DNA of 64,000 nucleotides. Origin: Gillisia mitskevichiae. Lineage in GTDB: Bacteria; Bacteroidota; Bacteroidia; Flavobacteriales; Flavobacteriaceae. The stretch's first letter is position 1, and each line of letters opens with the position of its first letter. Below the pieces are notes generated by a model. That model was not told the DNA's origin. It saw only the letters and a list, made by a program, of their open reading frames with translations, and made no database searches. Positions 45,524 through 55,069 of the stretch are shown here, one piece after another. Made by a program: the position numbers and the translations under genes. The stretch lies in assembly GCF_003634585.1 (NCBI RefSeq), contig NZ_RBLG01000002.1, positions 1 through 64,000 on the forward strand. The letters are read 5' to 3'.

Positions 45524-46783
45524 ATGAGAGATTTATTTGATAAAATATATAAGGATAAAGGACCTTTAGGAAAATGGGCACAACAAGCAGAAGGATATTT
45601 CGTATTCCCAAAGCTAGAGGGACCAATTTCTAATAGAATGAAATTCCGTGGGAAAGAAGTGATCACATGGAGTATCAATGATTATTTGGGACTTGCAAAT
45701 CATCCTGAAGTACGAAAAGTAGATGCTGAAGCTGCAGCCGAATATGGTTCTGCTTACCCAATGGGAGCTAGAATGATGAGTGGACATACAGATCTTCATG
45801 AACAGTTACAGGATGAGCTTGCTTCATTTGTAAATAAAGAGGCTTCTTATCTTTTAAATTTTGGGTATCAAGGAATGGTATCTACAATTGATGCATTAGT
45901 ATCTAAGCAAGATGTAATTGTATATGATGTAGATGCGCATGCATGTATTATAGATGGTGTAAGATTGCATTTAGGTCAGCGTTTCACCTATATGCACAAT
46001 GATATGGAAAGTATCGAAAAGAACTTGCAGCGTGCAACAAAAATATGTGAGCAAACGGGAGGAGGAATTCTTTTGATCTCTGAAGGTGTTTTTGGAATGC
46101 GTGGCGAGCAAGGAAGGCTTAAAGAAATCGTTGAGCTGAAAAAGAAATATAATTTCAGACTTTTTGTAGATGATGCACATGGATTTGGTACTCTAGGAGC
46201 TACTGGAGCAGGAGCAGGAGAAGAGCAAGGAGTACAAGATGATATAGATGTTTATTTTGCGACTTTTGCAAAATCTTTAGCTAGTACAGGTGCATTTATT
46301 GCCGGAGATAAAGAGATCATGGATTATTTAAAATATAATCTACGTTCACAGATGTTTGCAAAATCTTTACAAATGCAATTGGTTGTTGGTGCTTTAAAGC
46401 GTTTGGATATGCTTAGAACAATGCCACAGCTTAAAGAGAAATTATGGGAAAATGTGAACGCCCTTCAAACTGGTCTTAAAGACAATGGTTTTGATATTGG
46501 AACTACGCAAAGTTGTGTAACTCCAGTTTATTTAAAAGGAAGTATTCCTGAGGCAATGGCTTTAGTAAGAGACCTTAGAGAGAACCATGGTATTTTCTGT
46601 TCTATTGTTGTGTATCCAGTAATTCCAAAAGGATTGATACTTTTAAGAATGATACCAACTGCAACTCATACATTGGAAGACATAGAACTTACTTTAACTG
46701 CTTTTTCAGCAATTAGAGAAAGATTAGAGAACGGAACTTATAAAAGATTATCTGCAGCAGTGACAGCCTCATTAGGCGAGTAA
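45524..46783 (+). CDS. AONS/SPT-type alpha-oxoamine synthase, candidate cysteate fatty acyltransferase
   Basis: This 419-residue fold-type I PLP enzyme belongs to the alpha-oxoamine synthase group (8-amino-7-oxononanoate, KBL and serine palmitoyltransferase). VDDAHGFGTLGATGAG at about residues 217-232 is the cofactor aspartate/histidine motif, FATFAKSLASTGAF near 246 carries the cofactor lysine. The opening MRDLFDKIYKDKGPLGKWA is longer than in BioF, and no biotin genes are near. Together with the preceding cysteine-synthase-like gene it fits the capnine pathway, where cysteate is acylated to 3-dehydrocapnine. Serine palmitoyltransferase-like sphingolipid synthesis is the main alternative; the acceptor amino acid is not readable from the sequence. 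Confidence 0.85.
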   Translation: MRDLFDKIYKDKGPLGKWAQQAEGYFVFPKLEGPISNRMKFRGKEVITWSINDYLGLANHPEVRKVDAEAAAEYGSAYPMGARMMSGHTDLHEQLQDELASFVNKEASYLLNFGYQGMVSTIDALVSKQDVIVYDVDAHACIIDGVRLHLGQRFTYMHNDMESIEKNLQRATKICEQTGGGILLISEGVFGMRGEQGRLKEIVELKKKYNFRLFVDDAHGFGTLGATGAGAGEEQGVQDDIDVYFATFAKSLASTGAFIAGDKEIMDYLKYNLRSQMFAKSLQMQLVVGALKRLDMLRTMPQLKEKLWENVNALQTGLKDNGFDIGTTQSCVTPVYLKGSIPEAMALVRDLRENHGIFCSIVVYPVIPKGLILLRMIPTATHTLEDIELTLTAFSAIRERLENGTYKRLSAAVTASLGE

Positions 46784-46801
46784 CTCCTAGATTTATAAAA
46801 T

Positions 46802-46834
46802 AAAAAATCCACCAGTTATGGTGGATTTTTTATT
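46802..46834. terminator. Bidirectional terminator
   Basis: AAAAAATCCACC (46802-46813) pairs with GGTGGATTTTTT (46820-46831) around a six-base loop. It separates the convergent acyltransferase and outer-membrane protein genes. Confidence 0.92.
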
Positions 46835-46851
46835 TTATATAATTACCTGGT

Positions 46852-47823
46852 TTAATTTTGTTCAGGAATATCTTCTTCCTTCAACGCATCTTTCTCTGTT
46901 CTCTTTCTTCTTCTATCCCCTTCATAAGAGTCGTCTAAATATTCCTCTTTTTTATGTAGATCTAATCTATAGGAAACCCCAGCAGCGAGTTGCCATCTAT
47001 CTGGTGTGTTTTTGAAATTTAATAAACCAGAAACATCAAATTGAAGATCATCTGTTACTAGATAAGCCATCCCAGTTCTAACATAATCGTCTGCATAAAT
47101 ATCACTTATAATCCCTTGGTATTCTAGAAATCCTGCAAATTTAGGAGTAAAAGCATGGGTAAGAGTTACTATTCCAGTGTAACTAGGGAATTCCTCAGTA
47201 AATTTATCCAAGATAAGATTCATAACTAATACCCAACTTCCTGTCCAGTTATGTTGGGTGATAAGTGCTACTTTTGGTGTTATAGTCTTTTCTCCTTCAT
47301 ATAAAAAAGGATTATTGGCTTGTGAGAAATTAGCTCCTGCATAAACGGATACTGCGGGGATCAAAGTTTTCCATTTAAATTGCTGATTTGCTTTCCAACT
47401 ATATAGATTAGGCTTATCTGGTTTAATAGTTCTACTAGGGTCAAATATCAGATATTTTACTCCCAAGGTATTTGTCTTGAAATTTCGGGTTTTAAACTCC
47501 ACTTCATTTGCACCTATTCTAATGAATTCTTTATCTTCCTCAAAAGACCCAATTAAACTAATTTCTAAAGCCTCAAAGAACAATCCATAACGTAGAGAAT
47601 AATCGGCTCCCAAAATATCTGTACTTGTACGTAATAGTGTATGTTCATCATTACCATAATAGCCCCCAGCTTCTAGTTGAATAACTCCGGTTCCAACAGA
47701 AAATGCTCCTTGAGAGGCTCCAGGCCTATTGGAATTTATGGTTTCGGTATATTGAGCATAGGTGGTAAAACCGGAAGTAATGAATATAAGAAAGGTAAAT
47801 ATTTTGATCTGATGGAATTTCAT
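46852..47823 (-). CDS. Outer-membrane beta-barrel protein (MetA-pathway transporter-like)
   Basis: This 323-residue protein has a signal peptide when started at the ATG at 47823 (MKFHQIKIFTFLIFITS, then YAQ). The mature part begins TINSNRPGASQGAFSVGTGVIQLEAG, the opening of the phenol-degradation MetA-type transporter family, and continues in amphipathic strands (SYRLDLHKK near the end). The last 30 residues are strongly charged (EDIPEQN). The frame extends eight codons further upstream to 47847, but that start lacks a good signal. The transported compound is unknown. Confidence 0.82.
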   Translation of the reverse strand: MKFHQIKIFTFLIFITSGFTTYAQYTETINSNRPGASQGAFSVGTGVIQLEAGGYYGNDEHTLLRTSTDILGADYSLRYGLFFEALEISLIGSFEEDKEFIRIGANEVEFKTRNFKTNTLGVKYLIFDPSRTIKPDKPNLYSWKANQQFKWKTLIPAVSVYAGANFSQANNPFLYEGEKTITPKVALITQHNWTGSWVLVMNLILDKFTEEFPSYTGIVTLTHAFTPKFAGFLEYQGIISDIYADDYVRTGMAYLVTDDLQFDVSGLLNFKNTPDRWQLAAGVSYRLDLHKKEEYLDDSYEGDRRRKRTEKDALKEEDIPEQN

Positions 47824-47932
47824 ACATGTTGTTGTTAGTGCCATCAAATATAGAAGATTTTATTATTTTTTTATGGATATAGATACCCAATTTGTCTCGT
47901 CAGAATAGTAATTTTGTAGAAACTTTATACAA

Positions 47933-48205
47933 ATGCACGAAGCATCATTCGAAAGTATTTTGAAAACCGTATTAATTATTTTATTAATATATTTTGGTTT
48001 CAAAATTTTTATAAAATGGTTTGGACCATTGATCTTAAAATGGTTTCTAAAAAGAATTGGACAAAAGTTCCAACAGCAATTCAATAACCAAGCTGCTCCA
48101 AAAACTCAAAAAAAGGGAGAAGTTAAAATTGAAACAGATATTCCAAAAACAAGTAATTCCAATAAAAAAGTAGGGGAGTACATCGATTTCGAAGAAATTG
48201 ATTAA
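47933..48205 (+). CDS. DUF4834-type small membrane protein
   Basis: This 90-residue protein has a hydrophobic segment (residues 7-26, SILKTVLIILLIYFGFKIFI) and a basic, Gln-rich cytoplasmic part (KRIGQKFQQQFNNQAAPKTQK) followed by a charged tail with VGEYIDFEEID. I recognise the DUF4834 pattern. It is the first gene of the operon with YfhO, a glycosyltransferase and a flippase; the next ATG follows after 25 bases. Role unknown. Confidence 0.8.
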   Translation: MHEASFESILKTVLIILLIYFGFKIFIKWFGPLILKWFLKRIGQKFQQQFNNQAAPKTQKKGEVKIETDIPKTSNSNKKVGEYIDFEEID

Positions 48206-48230
48206 TTTTCGTTCCTATTAAATTCTATCT

Positions 48231-50651
48231 ATGATTAGATCCTTAAAAGGTTTTCTACCACATATTCTTTTGGTATTTGGTTTTCTTGTTATTTCTCTAG
48301 TCTATTTTAGTCCTGTTCTTCAAGGAAAAGAAATTTTTCAAAGTGATATAGTTCAGTATACTGGAATGGCCAAGCAACAAAATGACTTTAGAGCCGAAAC
48401 TGGAGAGGAGCCTTATTGGACAGATGCCGCCTTTGGAGGGATGCCAACATATCAACTAGGTGCTTACTATCCTCATAATTATATAAAAAAATTAGATTCA
48501 GTTTTAAGGTTCTTACCTAGGCCTGCAGATTATTTATTCTTATATTTTATAGGCTTCTATATTTTATTACTTGTCTTAAAACTAGATTATAAACTCGCAT
48601 TTTTAGGAGCTTTAGCCTTTGGATTTTCAACGTATCTAATTATTATTCTTGGCGTAGGTCATAATGCCAAAGCCCACGCTATTGCATATATGCCAATGGT
48701 ACTTGCTGGAATTTTGCTGTGTTTCAGGAATAAATATATCGGTGGTTTTTTGCTTTTATCCTTTGCTATGGCTTTGGAAATTGGTGCAAATCACTTTCAA
48801 ATGACCTATTACTTATTACTTCTCGTATTAGTGTTAGGCTTGGTTTATTTAATAGATGCTTTCAAAAAAAATCAATTACCACATTTCTTCAAAGCATTAG
48901 GAGTAATGGCACTTGCTGTTTTATTGGCCATTGCAACTAATGCAACTAATTTAATGGCAACTCAAGAATATACTAAGTTTAGTACTCGAGGAGATACTGG
49001 ATTAAGTATTACTGCCGAAGGAAAACAAAAGGAAACCGCTGGACTGAATTATGACTATATCACTGAATATAGTTATGGGATCACTGAAACTCTAAACCTT
49101 TTTATACCAAGGTTTATGGGAGGTTCAAGTTCAGAGAAGCTTGATGAAGATTCTGAAATGTATGCTCAATTACTACGTATGGGGGCTTCTCCTGCACAAG
49201 CAAAGGATTTTGCAGAAAGTGCGCCAACGTATTGGGGAAGTCAACCCTTTGTTGGAGCGCCGGCCTATATTGGGGCGAGTATTATCTTCTTATTTGTATT
49301 TGCCCTATTCTTAATAAAAGGAAGATTAAAATGGTGGATCGTGGGTGGAACCATCTTATCACTAATTTTATCTTGGGGTAAGAATTTTGGTTTTGTTACT
49401 GAATTTTTTATAGATTTTGTTCCCCTATATAATAAGTTCCGTGCGGTTTCATCTATTCAAATCATTGCTGAATTATGTATTCCAATACTAGCAATTTTTG
49501 GGTTACATAAACTCTTTAACAATTTTGAAGATGAGGAAGAAAAACTACATGCCTTAAAATGGGCAACCATAATTACAGCCGGTTTCGCTTTAGTTTTACT
49601 TGTTCTAAAAACCTCTTTATTTAGTTTTAGTGGAGGAAGTGATTCTGTTTATATAGAACAAATGGGGGCAGAGTTCGTTAGAGCTCTGAAAGAAGATAGA
49701 ATTTCTATATTCACAGCCGATGCACTTAGATCCCTAATTTTAGTATTAATTGCTGCTGGGTTTATCTATGCCTACTTAAAAAAGCTTGCAAATAAGAACT
49801 TAATTATATTAGGTTTCGTTCTCTTAATCTTGTTCGACTTAGTTGGAGTAGATAGAAGATATGTGAATAGTGAAGATTTTGTGGCAGCAAGGGTGATGAA
49901 CAAACCTTTCCAGAAAACTGCAGCAGACGAACTAATTCTTCAAGATAAAAGTCATTTCCGAGTTTTTGACCTTGCAGAAAGTCCATTTAATACAGGTAGA
50001 ACATCTTATTTTCATAATTCTATTGGTGGCTATCACGCAGCCAAGCCAGGAAGAATGCAGGATCTATTCGATTTTTATATTTCAAAAAATAATATGTCTG
50101 TGTTGAATATGCTTAATGTGAAGTATATAATAGTACCATCGGAAGAAGGACCTATCGCACAAGAAAATCCAAACGTCTTTGGAAATGCCTGGTTTGTTGA
50201 GAATATTAAATGGGTAAACTCTCCAGATGAAGAGATTTTGAGTTTGGCAGATACCAAACTTAGATCTACTGTCATCATTAATTCTGAATTTAAGAAATCT
50301 GAATTAAGTGCAAATAAACTAAAGGATTCCACGGCAAGTATTAAGTTGATCAAACAACAACCAAACGAATTAGTTTATAGATCAAAATCTTCCAAAAAGC
50401 AATTCGCAGTGTTTTCTGAAATGTACTATGAAAATGGTTGGAAAGCTTTTGTAGATGGAAAAGAAGTACCTCATTATAATGTAGATTATATCTTAAGAGG
50501 TATGCAGGTACCTGCTGGTGAGCATACTATTACTTTTAAATTTGAGCCACAGGTAATTAAAACAGGAAGTAGTATAGCTCTTGCAAGTTCTATTTTATTA
50601 GGGCTCCTAACATTAGGTGGAATTTATTTCACTTTCAGGAAAAAGAACTGA
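48231..50651 (+). CDS. YfhO-family membrane protein
   Basis: This 806-residue protein has an N-terminal half of about 12 hydrophobic segments, with the periplasmic loop EEPYWTDAAFGGMPTYQLG after the first, then a large C-terminal extracytoplasmic domain (residues 540-775) and a last membrane helix (GSSIALASSILLGLLTLGGIYF). The layout matches YfhO/GT-C-like proteins, presumed to transfer sugars from lipid carriers. It is followed after 33 bases by a glycosyltransferase and then a flippase, so a role in surface glycan or glycolipid assembly is likely. Confidence 0.88.
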   Translation: MIRSLKGFLPHILLVFGFLVISLVYFSPVLQGKEIFQSDIVQYTGMAKQQNDFRAETGEEPYWTDAAFGGMPTYQLGAYYPHNYIKKLDSVLRFLPRPADYLFLYFIGFYILLLVLKLDYKLAFLGALAFGFSTYLIIILGVGHNAKAHAIAYMPMVLAGILLCFRNKYIGGFLLLSFAMALEIGANHFQMTYYLLLLVLVLGLVYLIDAFKKNQLPHFFKALGVMALAVLLAIATNATNLMATQEYTKFSTRGDTGLSITAEGKQKETAGLNYDYITEYSYGITETLNLFIPRFMGGSSSEKLDEDSEMYAQLLRMGASPAQAKDFAESAPTYWGSQPFVGAPAYIGASIIFLFVFALFLIKGRLKWWIVGGTILSLILSWGKNFGFVTEFFIDFVPLYNKFRAVSSIQIIAELCIPILAIFGLHKLFNNFEDEEEKLHALKWATIITAGFALVLLVLKTSLFSFSGGSDSVYIEQMGAEFVRALKEDRISIFTADALRSLILVLIAAGFIYAYLKKLANKNLIILGFVLLILFDLVGVDRRYVNSEDFVAARVMNKPFQKTAADELILQDKSHFRVFDLAESPFNTGRTSYFHNSIGGYHAAKPGRMQDLFDFYISKNNMSVLNMLNVKYIIVPSEEGPIAQENPNVFGNAWFVENIKWVNSPDEEILSLADTKLRSTVIINSEFKKSELSANKLKDSTASIKLIKQQPNELVYRSKSSKKQFAVFSEMYYENGWKAFVDGKEVPHYNVDYILRGMQVPAGEHTITFKFEPQVIKTGSSIALASSILLGLLTLGGIYFTFRKKN

Positions 50652-50684
50652 ACGATTTTAATTTGTACGTTCTAAAGTGCCACT

Positions 50685-51965
50685 ATGAAAAAGGTTTTAA
50701 TTATAACTTATTATTGGCCACCTGCTGGTGGTCCAGGGGTACAACGCTGGTTAAAATTCGTTAAATACTTACGGGAATTTGATATTGAACCTCTTGTTTA
50801 TATTCCAGAGAATCCAGATTATCCAATCGTAGATAAAAGTCTTTTAGATGATATTCCAAAAGGAATAACTATACTGAAAAAACGAATTTTTGAACCTTAC
50901 TTTTTAGCAAAGTTTTTTTCTAAAAAGGAAACTTCAACGATAAGCAGTGGGATCATTAAAGAAGCTAAAACTCAAAATTTACTTCAAAAGTTATTTTTAT
51001 ATATCAGAGGTAATTTCTTTATCCCTGATGCTCGTAAATTTTGGATAAAACCTTCAGTAAAGTTTTTAACGGGTTATATTTCAGTAAATAATATTGATAC
51101 CATAATAACAACTGGGCCACCCCATAGTTTACATCTTATTGGTCTTGGTTTAAAGAAAAAATTAGAAATAAAATGGCTTGCAGATTTTAGAGATCCTTGG
51201 ACAGAAATAGGATATCATAAGAAATTGAAGTTATCCACTTCAGCTGAAGCTAAACATTTATTTTTGGAAAAGGAGGTTCTAACTTCTGCCGATCAAATAA
51301 TAACTACAAGTTTTTCCACTCAAAAAGAATTTCAGCAGAAAACGGAAAAACCAATATCTGTGATCACTAATGGATATGATCCTAGTTTGGAGTTTTCCTC
51401 AGAATTAGATCAAAAATTCACTTTATCGCATATAGGATCTTTACTCTCGGGTAGAAATCCTATAAATCTTTGGAAAGTATTACAGGAGCTCATTTCAGAA
51501 GACAAAGAATTTAGTACAGATCTTGTCTTAAATTTAGTAGGAACGGTAAGCGATGACGTTTTAAAATCTATAAAAGAACATAATTTAGGTGGTAATCTAG
51601 AATTACCTGGATATGTTTCTCATTACAAGGCCAATAATATCCAGCAAACCTCCCAGGTCTTGCTATTGGTGGAGATTAATAGTTTTGAAACCAAAGGAAT
51701 TATACCGGGGAAACTATTTGAATATATGGCTTCCAAGAGACCGATTTTAGCCTTAGGTCCAAAAGACTGGGACGTGAAAAATATATTGGCAGAAACAAAT
51801 TCTGGAACATATTTCGGGTATCATGAAGAAGCGAGTTTAAAACAGCACATACAGAGTTTGTATAAACAGTATAAAAAACAAGAGTTAAGTGTGAACTCTT
51901 TGAACACTGAAAAATATAGTCGGAGAAACCTTACTGGAGACTTGGCTAAACTTTTAAAAGAGTAG
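50685..51965 (+). CDS. Glycosyltransferase, GT4-like
   Basis: This 426-residue protein is a GT-B fold glycosyltransferase. The N-terminus VLIITYYWPPAGGPGVQRWLKF is a characteristic donor/acceptor loop start. The C-terminal nucleotide-sugar domain has HIGSLLSGRNPINLWKVLQEL near residue 248, and SFETKGIIPGKLFEYMASKRPILALG near 335, with the conserved E of the GT4 family. It has no membrane helix, so it probably acts at the cytoplasmic face. It lies between YfhO and the flippase, nine bases before the latter. Confidence 0.9.
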   Translation: MKKVLIITYYWPPAGGPGVQRWLKFVKYLREFDIEPLVYIPENPDYPIVDKSLLDDIPKGITILKKRIFEPYFLAKFFSKKETSTISSGIIKEAKTQNLLQKLFLYIRGNFFIPDARKFWIKPSVKFLTGYISVNNIDTIITTGPPHSLHLIGLGLKKKLEIKWLADFRDPWTEIGYHKKLKLSTSAEAKHLFLEKEVLTSADQIITTSFSTQKEFQQKTEKPISVITNGYDPSLEFSSELDQKFTLSHIGSLLSGRNPINLWKVLQELISEDKEFSTDLVLNLVGTVSDDVLKSIKEHNLGGNLELPGYVSHYKANNIQQTSQVLLLVEINSFETKGIIPGKLFEYMASKRPILALGPKDWDVKNILAETNSGTYFGYHEEASLKQHIQSLYKQYKKQELSVNSLNTEKYSRRNLTGDLAKLLKE

Positions 51966-51974
51966 ATTTACCCA

Positions 51975-53429
51975 ATGGGAGTTATAATAAAGCAGTCTTT
52001 TAAAAATATGATCACCACCTATTTTGGCTTTGGGATAGGTGCTATAAATACTCTCTTTTTATTTACTTATTTTCTTGAAAAAGAATATTACGGACTTGTT
52101 AGTTTCTTATTATCTGCCGCAAATTTAGTTTGGCCATTTATGGCTTTTGGTGTTCATAATACTTTAGTGAAATTCTATACCTCTTATAAAACTAAAGAAG
52201 AAAAGGATAAATTACTGAATGTTATATTGCTATTACCATTAGGAGTTTCTATTTTATTGGGTCTTGTAGGGGTTTTTAGTTATAAATGGTTATTAGCATA
52301 CTTTGAGGCAGGTAATCAGCTTGTACAGCCTTATATCTGGCTTATTTTTATAATTGCCTTTGCTACAGCTTATTTTGAAGTTTTCTTTGCTTGGTCTAAA
52401 ATTAACTATCAGAGTGTGTTTGGTAACTTTATGAAAGAAGTATTTCATAGACTTTGTATTACCCTTTTGTTGTTTCTGGTATACTTTTCAATAATCACAG
52501 TAGAGTATTTTATTTATGCTATGGTTTTGGTCTTCGTAATAAGGGCTATTGCAATGCAACTCTATGCTTTCTCTCTTTATAAACCTAAATTTAATCTTTC
52601 GCTACCGAGTAATTTGAATTCAGTATTAAAATACTCCGCACTTATTTTAATTGCTGGTTCGGTGGCCACTATTTTATTGGATTTAGATAAGGTGATGATA
52701 GAACACTATTTACCAATAGAAAATGTAGCTATCTACGGAATTGCTGTTTATATTGCTACAGTGATTTCTGTACCGCAAAAAGCGATGCACCAAATAATCC
52801 ATCCACTTACTGCAAGTTTGTTGAATAGTAATGATAAGAGATCATTAGAGAATTTATATAAGCGTAGTTCGCTCACCCTATTAGTGGTAAGCGCAATAAT
52901 TTTCATTTTGATAATTGTAAATATCAATCAGTTATATTTATTGATCCCAGAGGAATATCAAATAAGTACATTTATTATATTGCTATTGTCGGTAGTAAAG
53001 TTGTTTGACAATATGCTGGGAAATAATAACAGTATCCTTTTTAACTCAGACTATTATAGATTGGTGCTTGTATTTGGAGTTATACTTTCTATTGTGGCAT
53101 TCGTTTTTAATTTGCTTCTAATTCCTGCTTATGGAATTCTTGGTGCAGCTGTTGCAAGTTTCTTGGCTTTTGCTGTTTATAATGTATCAAAATTATTAAT
53201 TGTACTCAACAAATTTAAGATGCAACCTTTTAGCTTAAAAACGCTATATATTTTAATATTCACCACCTTTCTTACTGCGGCTTTTTACTTCTGGGAATTC
53301 CCTTTTCATCCTCTACTTAATATTTTTCTTAAATCTTTGATAGTAAGTATTATCTATGTTTTTGTTGCGCTTAGGTTTAATTTTTCTGAAGACATTAATT
53401 CACTATTTAGAAAGTATACTAGTAAATAG
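51975..53429 (+). CDS. Oligosaccharide flippase (MOP/Wzx-like)
   Basis: This 484-residue protein has about 14 membrane segments and the polysaccharide-biosynthesis exporter pattern, with QSFKNMITTYFGFGIGAINTLFLF near the start and a cytoplasmic loop with KEYYGLVSFLLSAANLVWPF. It presumably translocates lipid-linked glycan across the inner membrane. It is the last gene of the DUF4834-YfhO-GT4-flippase operon. The glycan is not identified. Confidence 0.88.
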   Translation: MGVIIKQSFKNMITTYFGFGIGAINTLFLFTYFLEKEYYGLVSFLLSAANLVWPFMAFGVHNTLVKFYTSYKTKEEKDKLLNVILLLPLGVSILLGLVGVFSYKWLLAYFEAGNQLVQPYIWLIFIIAFATAYFEVFFAWSKINYQSVFGNFMKEVFHRLCITLLLFLVYFSIITVEYFIYAMVLVFVIRAIAMQLYAFSLYKPKFNLSLPSNLNSVLKYSALILIAGSVATILLDLDKVMIEHYLPIENVAIYGIAVYIATVISVPQKAMHQIIHPLTASLLNSNDKRSLENLYKRSSLTLLVVSAIIFILIIVNINQLYLLIPEEYQISTFIILLLSVVKLFDNMLGNNNSILFNSDYYRLVLVFGVILSIVAFVFNLLLIPAYGILGAAVASFLAFAVYNVSKLLIVLNKFKMQPFSLKTLYILIFTTFLTAAFYFWEFPFHPLLNIFLKSLIVSIIYVFVALRFNFSEDINSLFRKYTSK

Positions 53430-53576
53430 TATCTCCTTAAGTAGAAATTAATTTGGAACTCTTAATCCCATTTTCTTAAGAATTCTATTCTAATGTTCTG
53501 GTAAATTGAATTCATCTTTTTCCTCAACTATAGATGAAAATAGATGAAATATTAGAGATTGATTATTGTATAAAAA

Positions 53577-53622
53577 TGAAAATCCCCACGACATTTTTCA
53601 ATATCAATGGAGATTTTCTAAC
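53577..53622 (-). terminator. Hairpin at the end of the Tyr-rich protein gene
   Basis: On the minus strand GAAAATCTCCA pairs with TGGGGATTTTC with one mismatch around a loop of about 24 bases, followed by ATTTTTAT. It lies 29 bases beyond the stop at 53651. Because the loop is long, confidence is moderate. Confidence 0.5.
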
Positions 53623-53650
53623 TAACTAACCAACCAAAAACTTAACTTTA

Positions 53651-54892
53651 TTATTTTCTTACCGAACTTCTAGAATCATCTCTGGAAGAAGAAGATCTAC
53701 CTGATCTGGCATTTTCTGTGTTTTGAACTTCTTTTACGCTTTCTGCTCTACTATTATTCTGGGACTGCGGTGTTCTCGTAGAACTGGAATTACTGCTTGT
53801 AGTTCTTCCTCTTTGGGTTGTAGCCGTTGTTGTAGTAGTACTTCTAGTTTGAGGAACGCTAGTTACAGTTCTAGAATCTTGTTGTATTCTGGAAGTTGTA
53901 TTGGTTCGATTATTAGAACTTCCACTATTTCTAGAAATAATTCTTCCTTCATTAGTAGAACGAGTATTTTTTGTTGCAACCCCCGTAGAATTTCTGTTTG
54001 ATCTTACTGCGGCTGCATGTCTACTATTATTAGAAATTTCTTTTCTGGATGTAGCTCGAGTGTTGGAACTTCTTTCCATCAATCTATTTCCACTAGCATC
54101 TCTACCTAGTCTTGCAGATGTATTTCTAGAAGAGAGATTATTACTTCTTCTATTATTATCTACTGATGATCTTCCTGAGGTGGATTGAATAGTTCTCATT
54201 TCTGAAGTCCTTCTTCCATTATTATATGCTACGTTACTATGTCCAGGTCTATAATAATCCTTTTTGCTTCTATAGTGGTAATTATTACTCTGGTAGTAAG
54301 TTACATATTGCGTGTAATTAACTCTAATTGGCTCATAATATGCTCTATATGGCTCATAATAAACAACTCTATAAGAACTATGAGGTCTGGCATAATATTT
54401 ATGCCAAGGCCTGTATACATATCTTGAGTTATAAGCATTTATATATCCGGAATAATGAACTGGGGTATGAAAACTATTATATTGAATATGTAATCCACCT
54501 AATCTAGAAACCTTACCATATCTGTTATAATCTATAGAGATATTTCCAGCTTGAATTATTCTACCGTAATAATCATAATATACTGGTACGTTTTCAATTT
54601 GAATTACAGCACCATAATCATCGTATTGAACATAAGGATCATAGTTATATCCTGAATTATAACTGATATTTCCGTTAGGAGCAGAAATTTGTACAGAATT
54701 TCTTGTAAACTGAGGGTCGTAATAGAAATCAAATTCTCCGTTTGAATAAATAGCGAATTCCACGCCTCCCTCCACGAAGATGATAGACTCTCCATAGTTA
54801 TTGAATGGAAACGAACTAGAATTATCAGTAGAATTGGCAGATGCCGACCATCCAACGAAAAGCATTGTAAACAAAAGTGCTAAATTTTTCAT
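53651..54892 (-). CDS. Secreted Tyr-rich then Ser/Thr/Arg-rich protein
   Basis: This 413-residue protein has a signal peptide (residues 1-19, ending ASANS). The next 190 residues are Tyr-rich and repetitive in character (SYNSGYNYDPYVQYDDYG, YYDYYGRIIQAGNISIDYNRYGKVSRLGGL, then HSSYRVVYYEPYRAYYEP). From about residue 205 to the end the protein is almost only S, T, R, N, Q and G (RNSTGVATKNTRS, TTTTTATTQRGRTTSS), clearly disordered. I do not recognise a function; the Tyr/Gly/Asn composition is reminiscent of surface or matrix proteins. It stands alone. Confidence 0.78.
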   Translation of the reverse strand: MKNLALLFTMLFVGWSASANSTDNSSSFPFNNYGESIIFVEGGVEFAIYSNGEFDFYYDPQFTRNSVQISAPNGNISYNSGYNYDPYVQYDDYGAVIQIENVPVYYDYYGRIIQAGNISIDYNRYGKVSRLGGLHIQYNSFHTPVHYSGYINAYNSRYVYRPWHKYYARPHSSYRVVYYEPYRAYYEPIRVNYTQYVTYYQSNNYHYRSKKDYYRPGHSNVAYNNGRRTSEMRTIQSTSGRSSVDNNRRSNNLSSRNTSARLGRDASGNRLMERSSNTRATSRKEISNNSRHAAAVRSNRNSTGVATKNTRSTNEGRIISRNSGSSNNRTNTTSRIQQDSRTVTSVPQTRSTTTTTATTQRGRTTSSNSSSTRTPQSQNNSRAESVKEVQNTENARSGRSSSSRDDSRSSVRK

Positions 54893-55069
54893 AGAGGGTG
54901 ATTTTAGGTTATTACAGATTAATTTTAGTTGGATGCTATTGTTCCAATTAATACAAACCGCGTGCCAAAACCTTAGATGTTTACCCTAGAATCAAAATCT
55001 AATCTAAAAATGAATTATCTAATTTATTCTAAAATTCTCATTTTCAACTGAAAGAACCATAATTAACTT

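Noticed and set aside
53723-54427. Plus-strand ORFs (60-95 residues) rich in Ser, Cys and Leu
   Set aside because: They are antisense to the Ser/Thr/Arg-rich tail and Tyr-rich region of the minus-strand secreted protein, whose signal peptide and composition make sense only in that frame.
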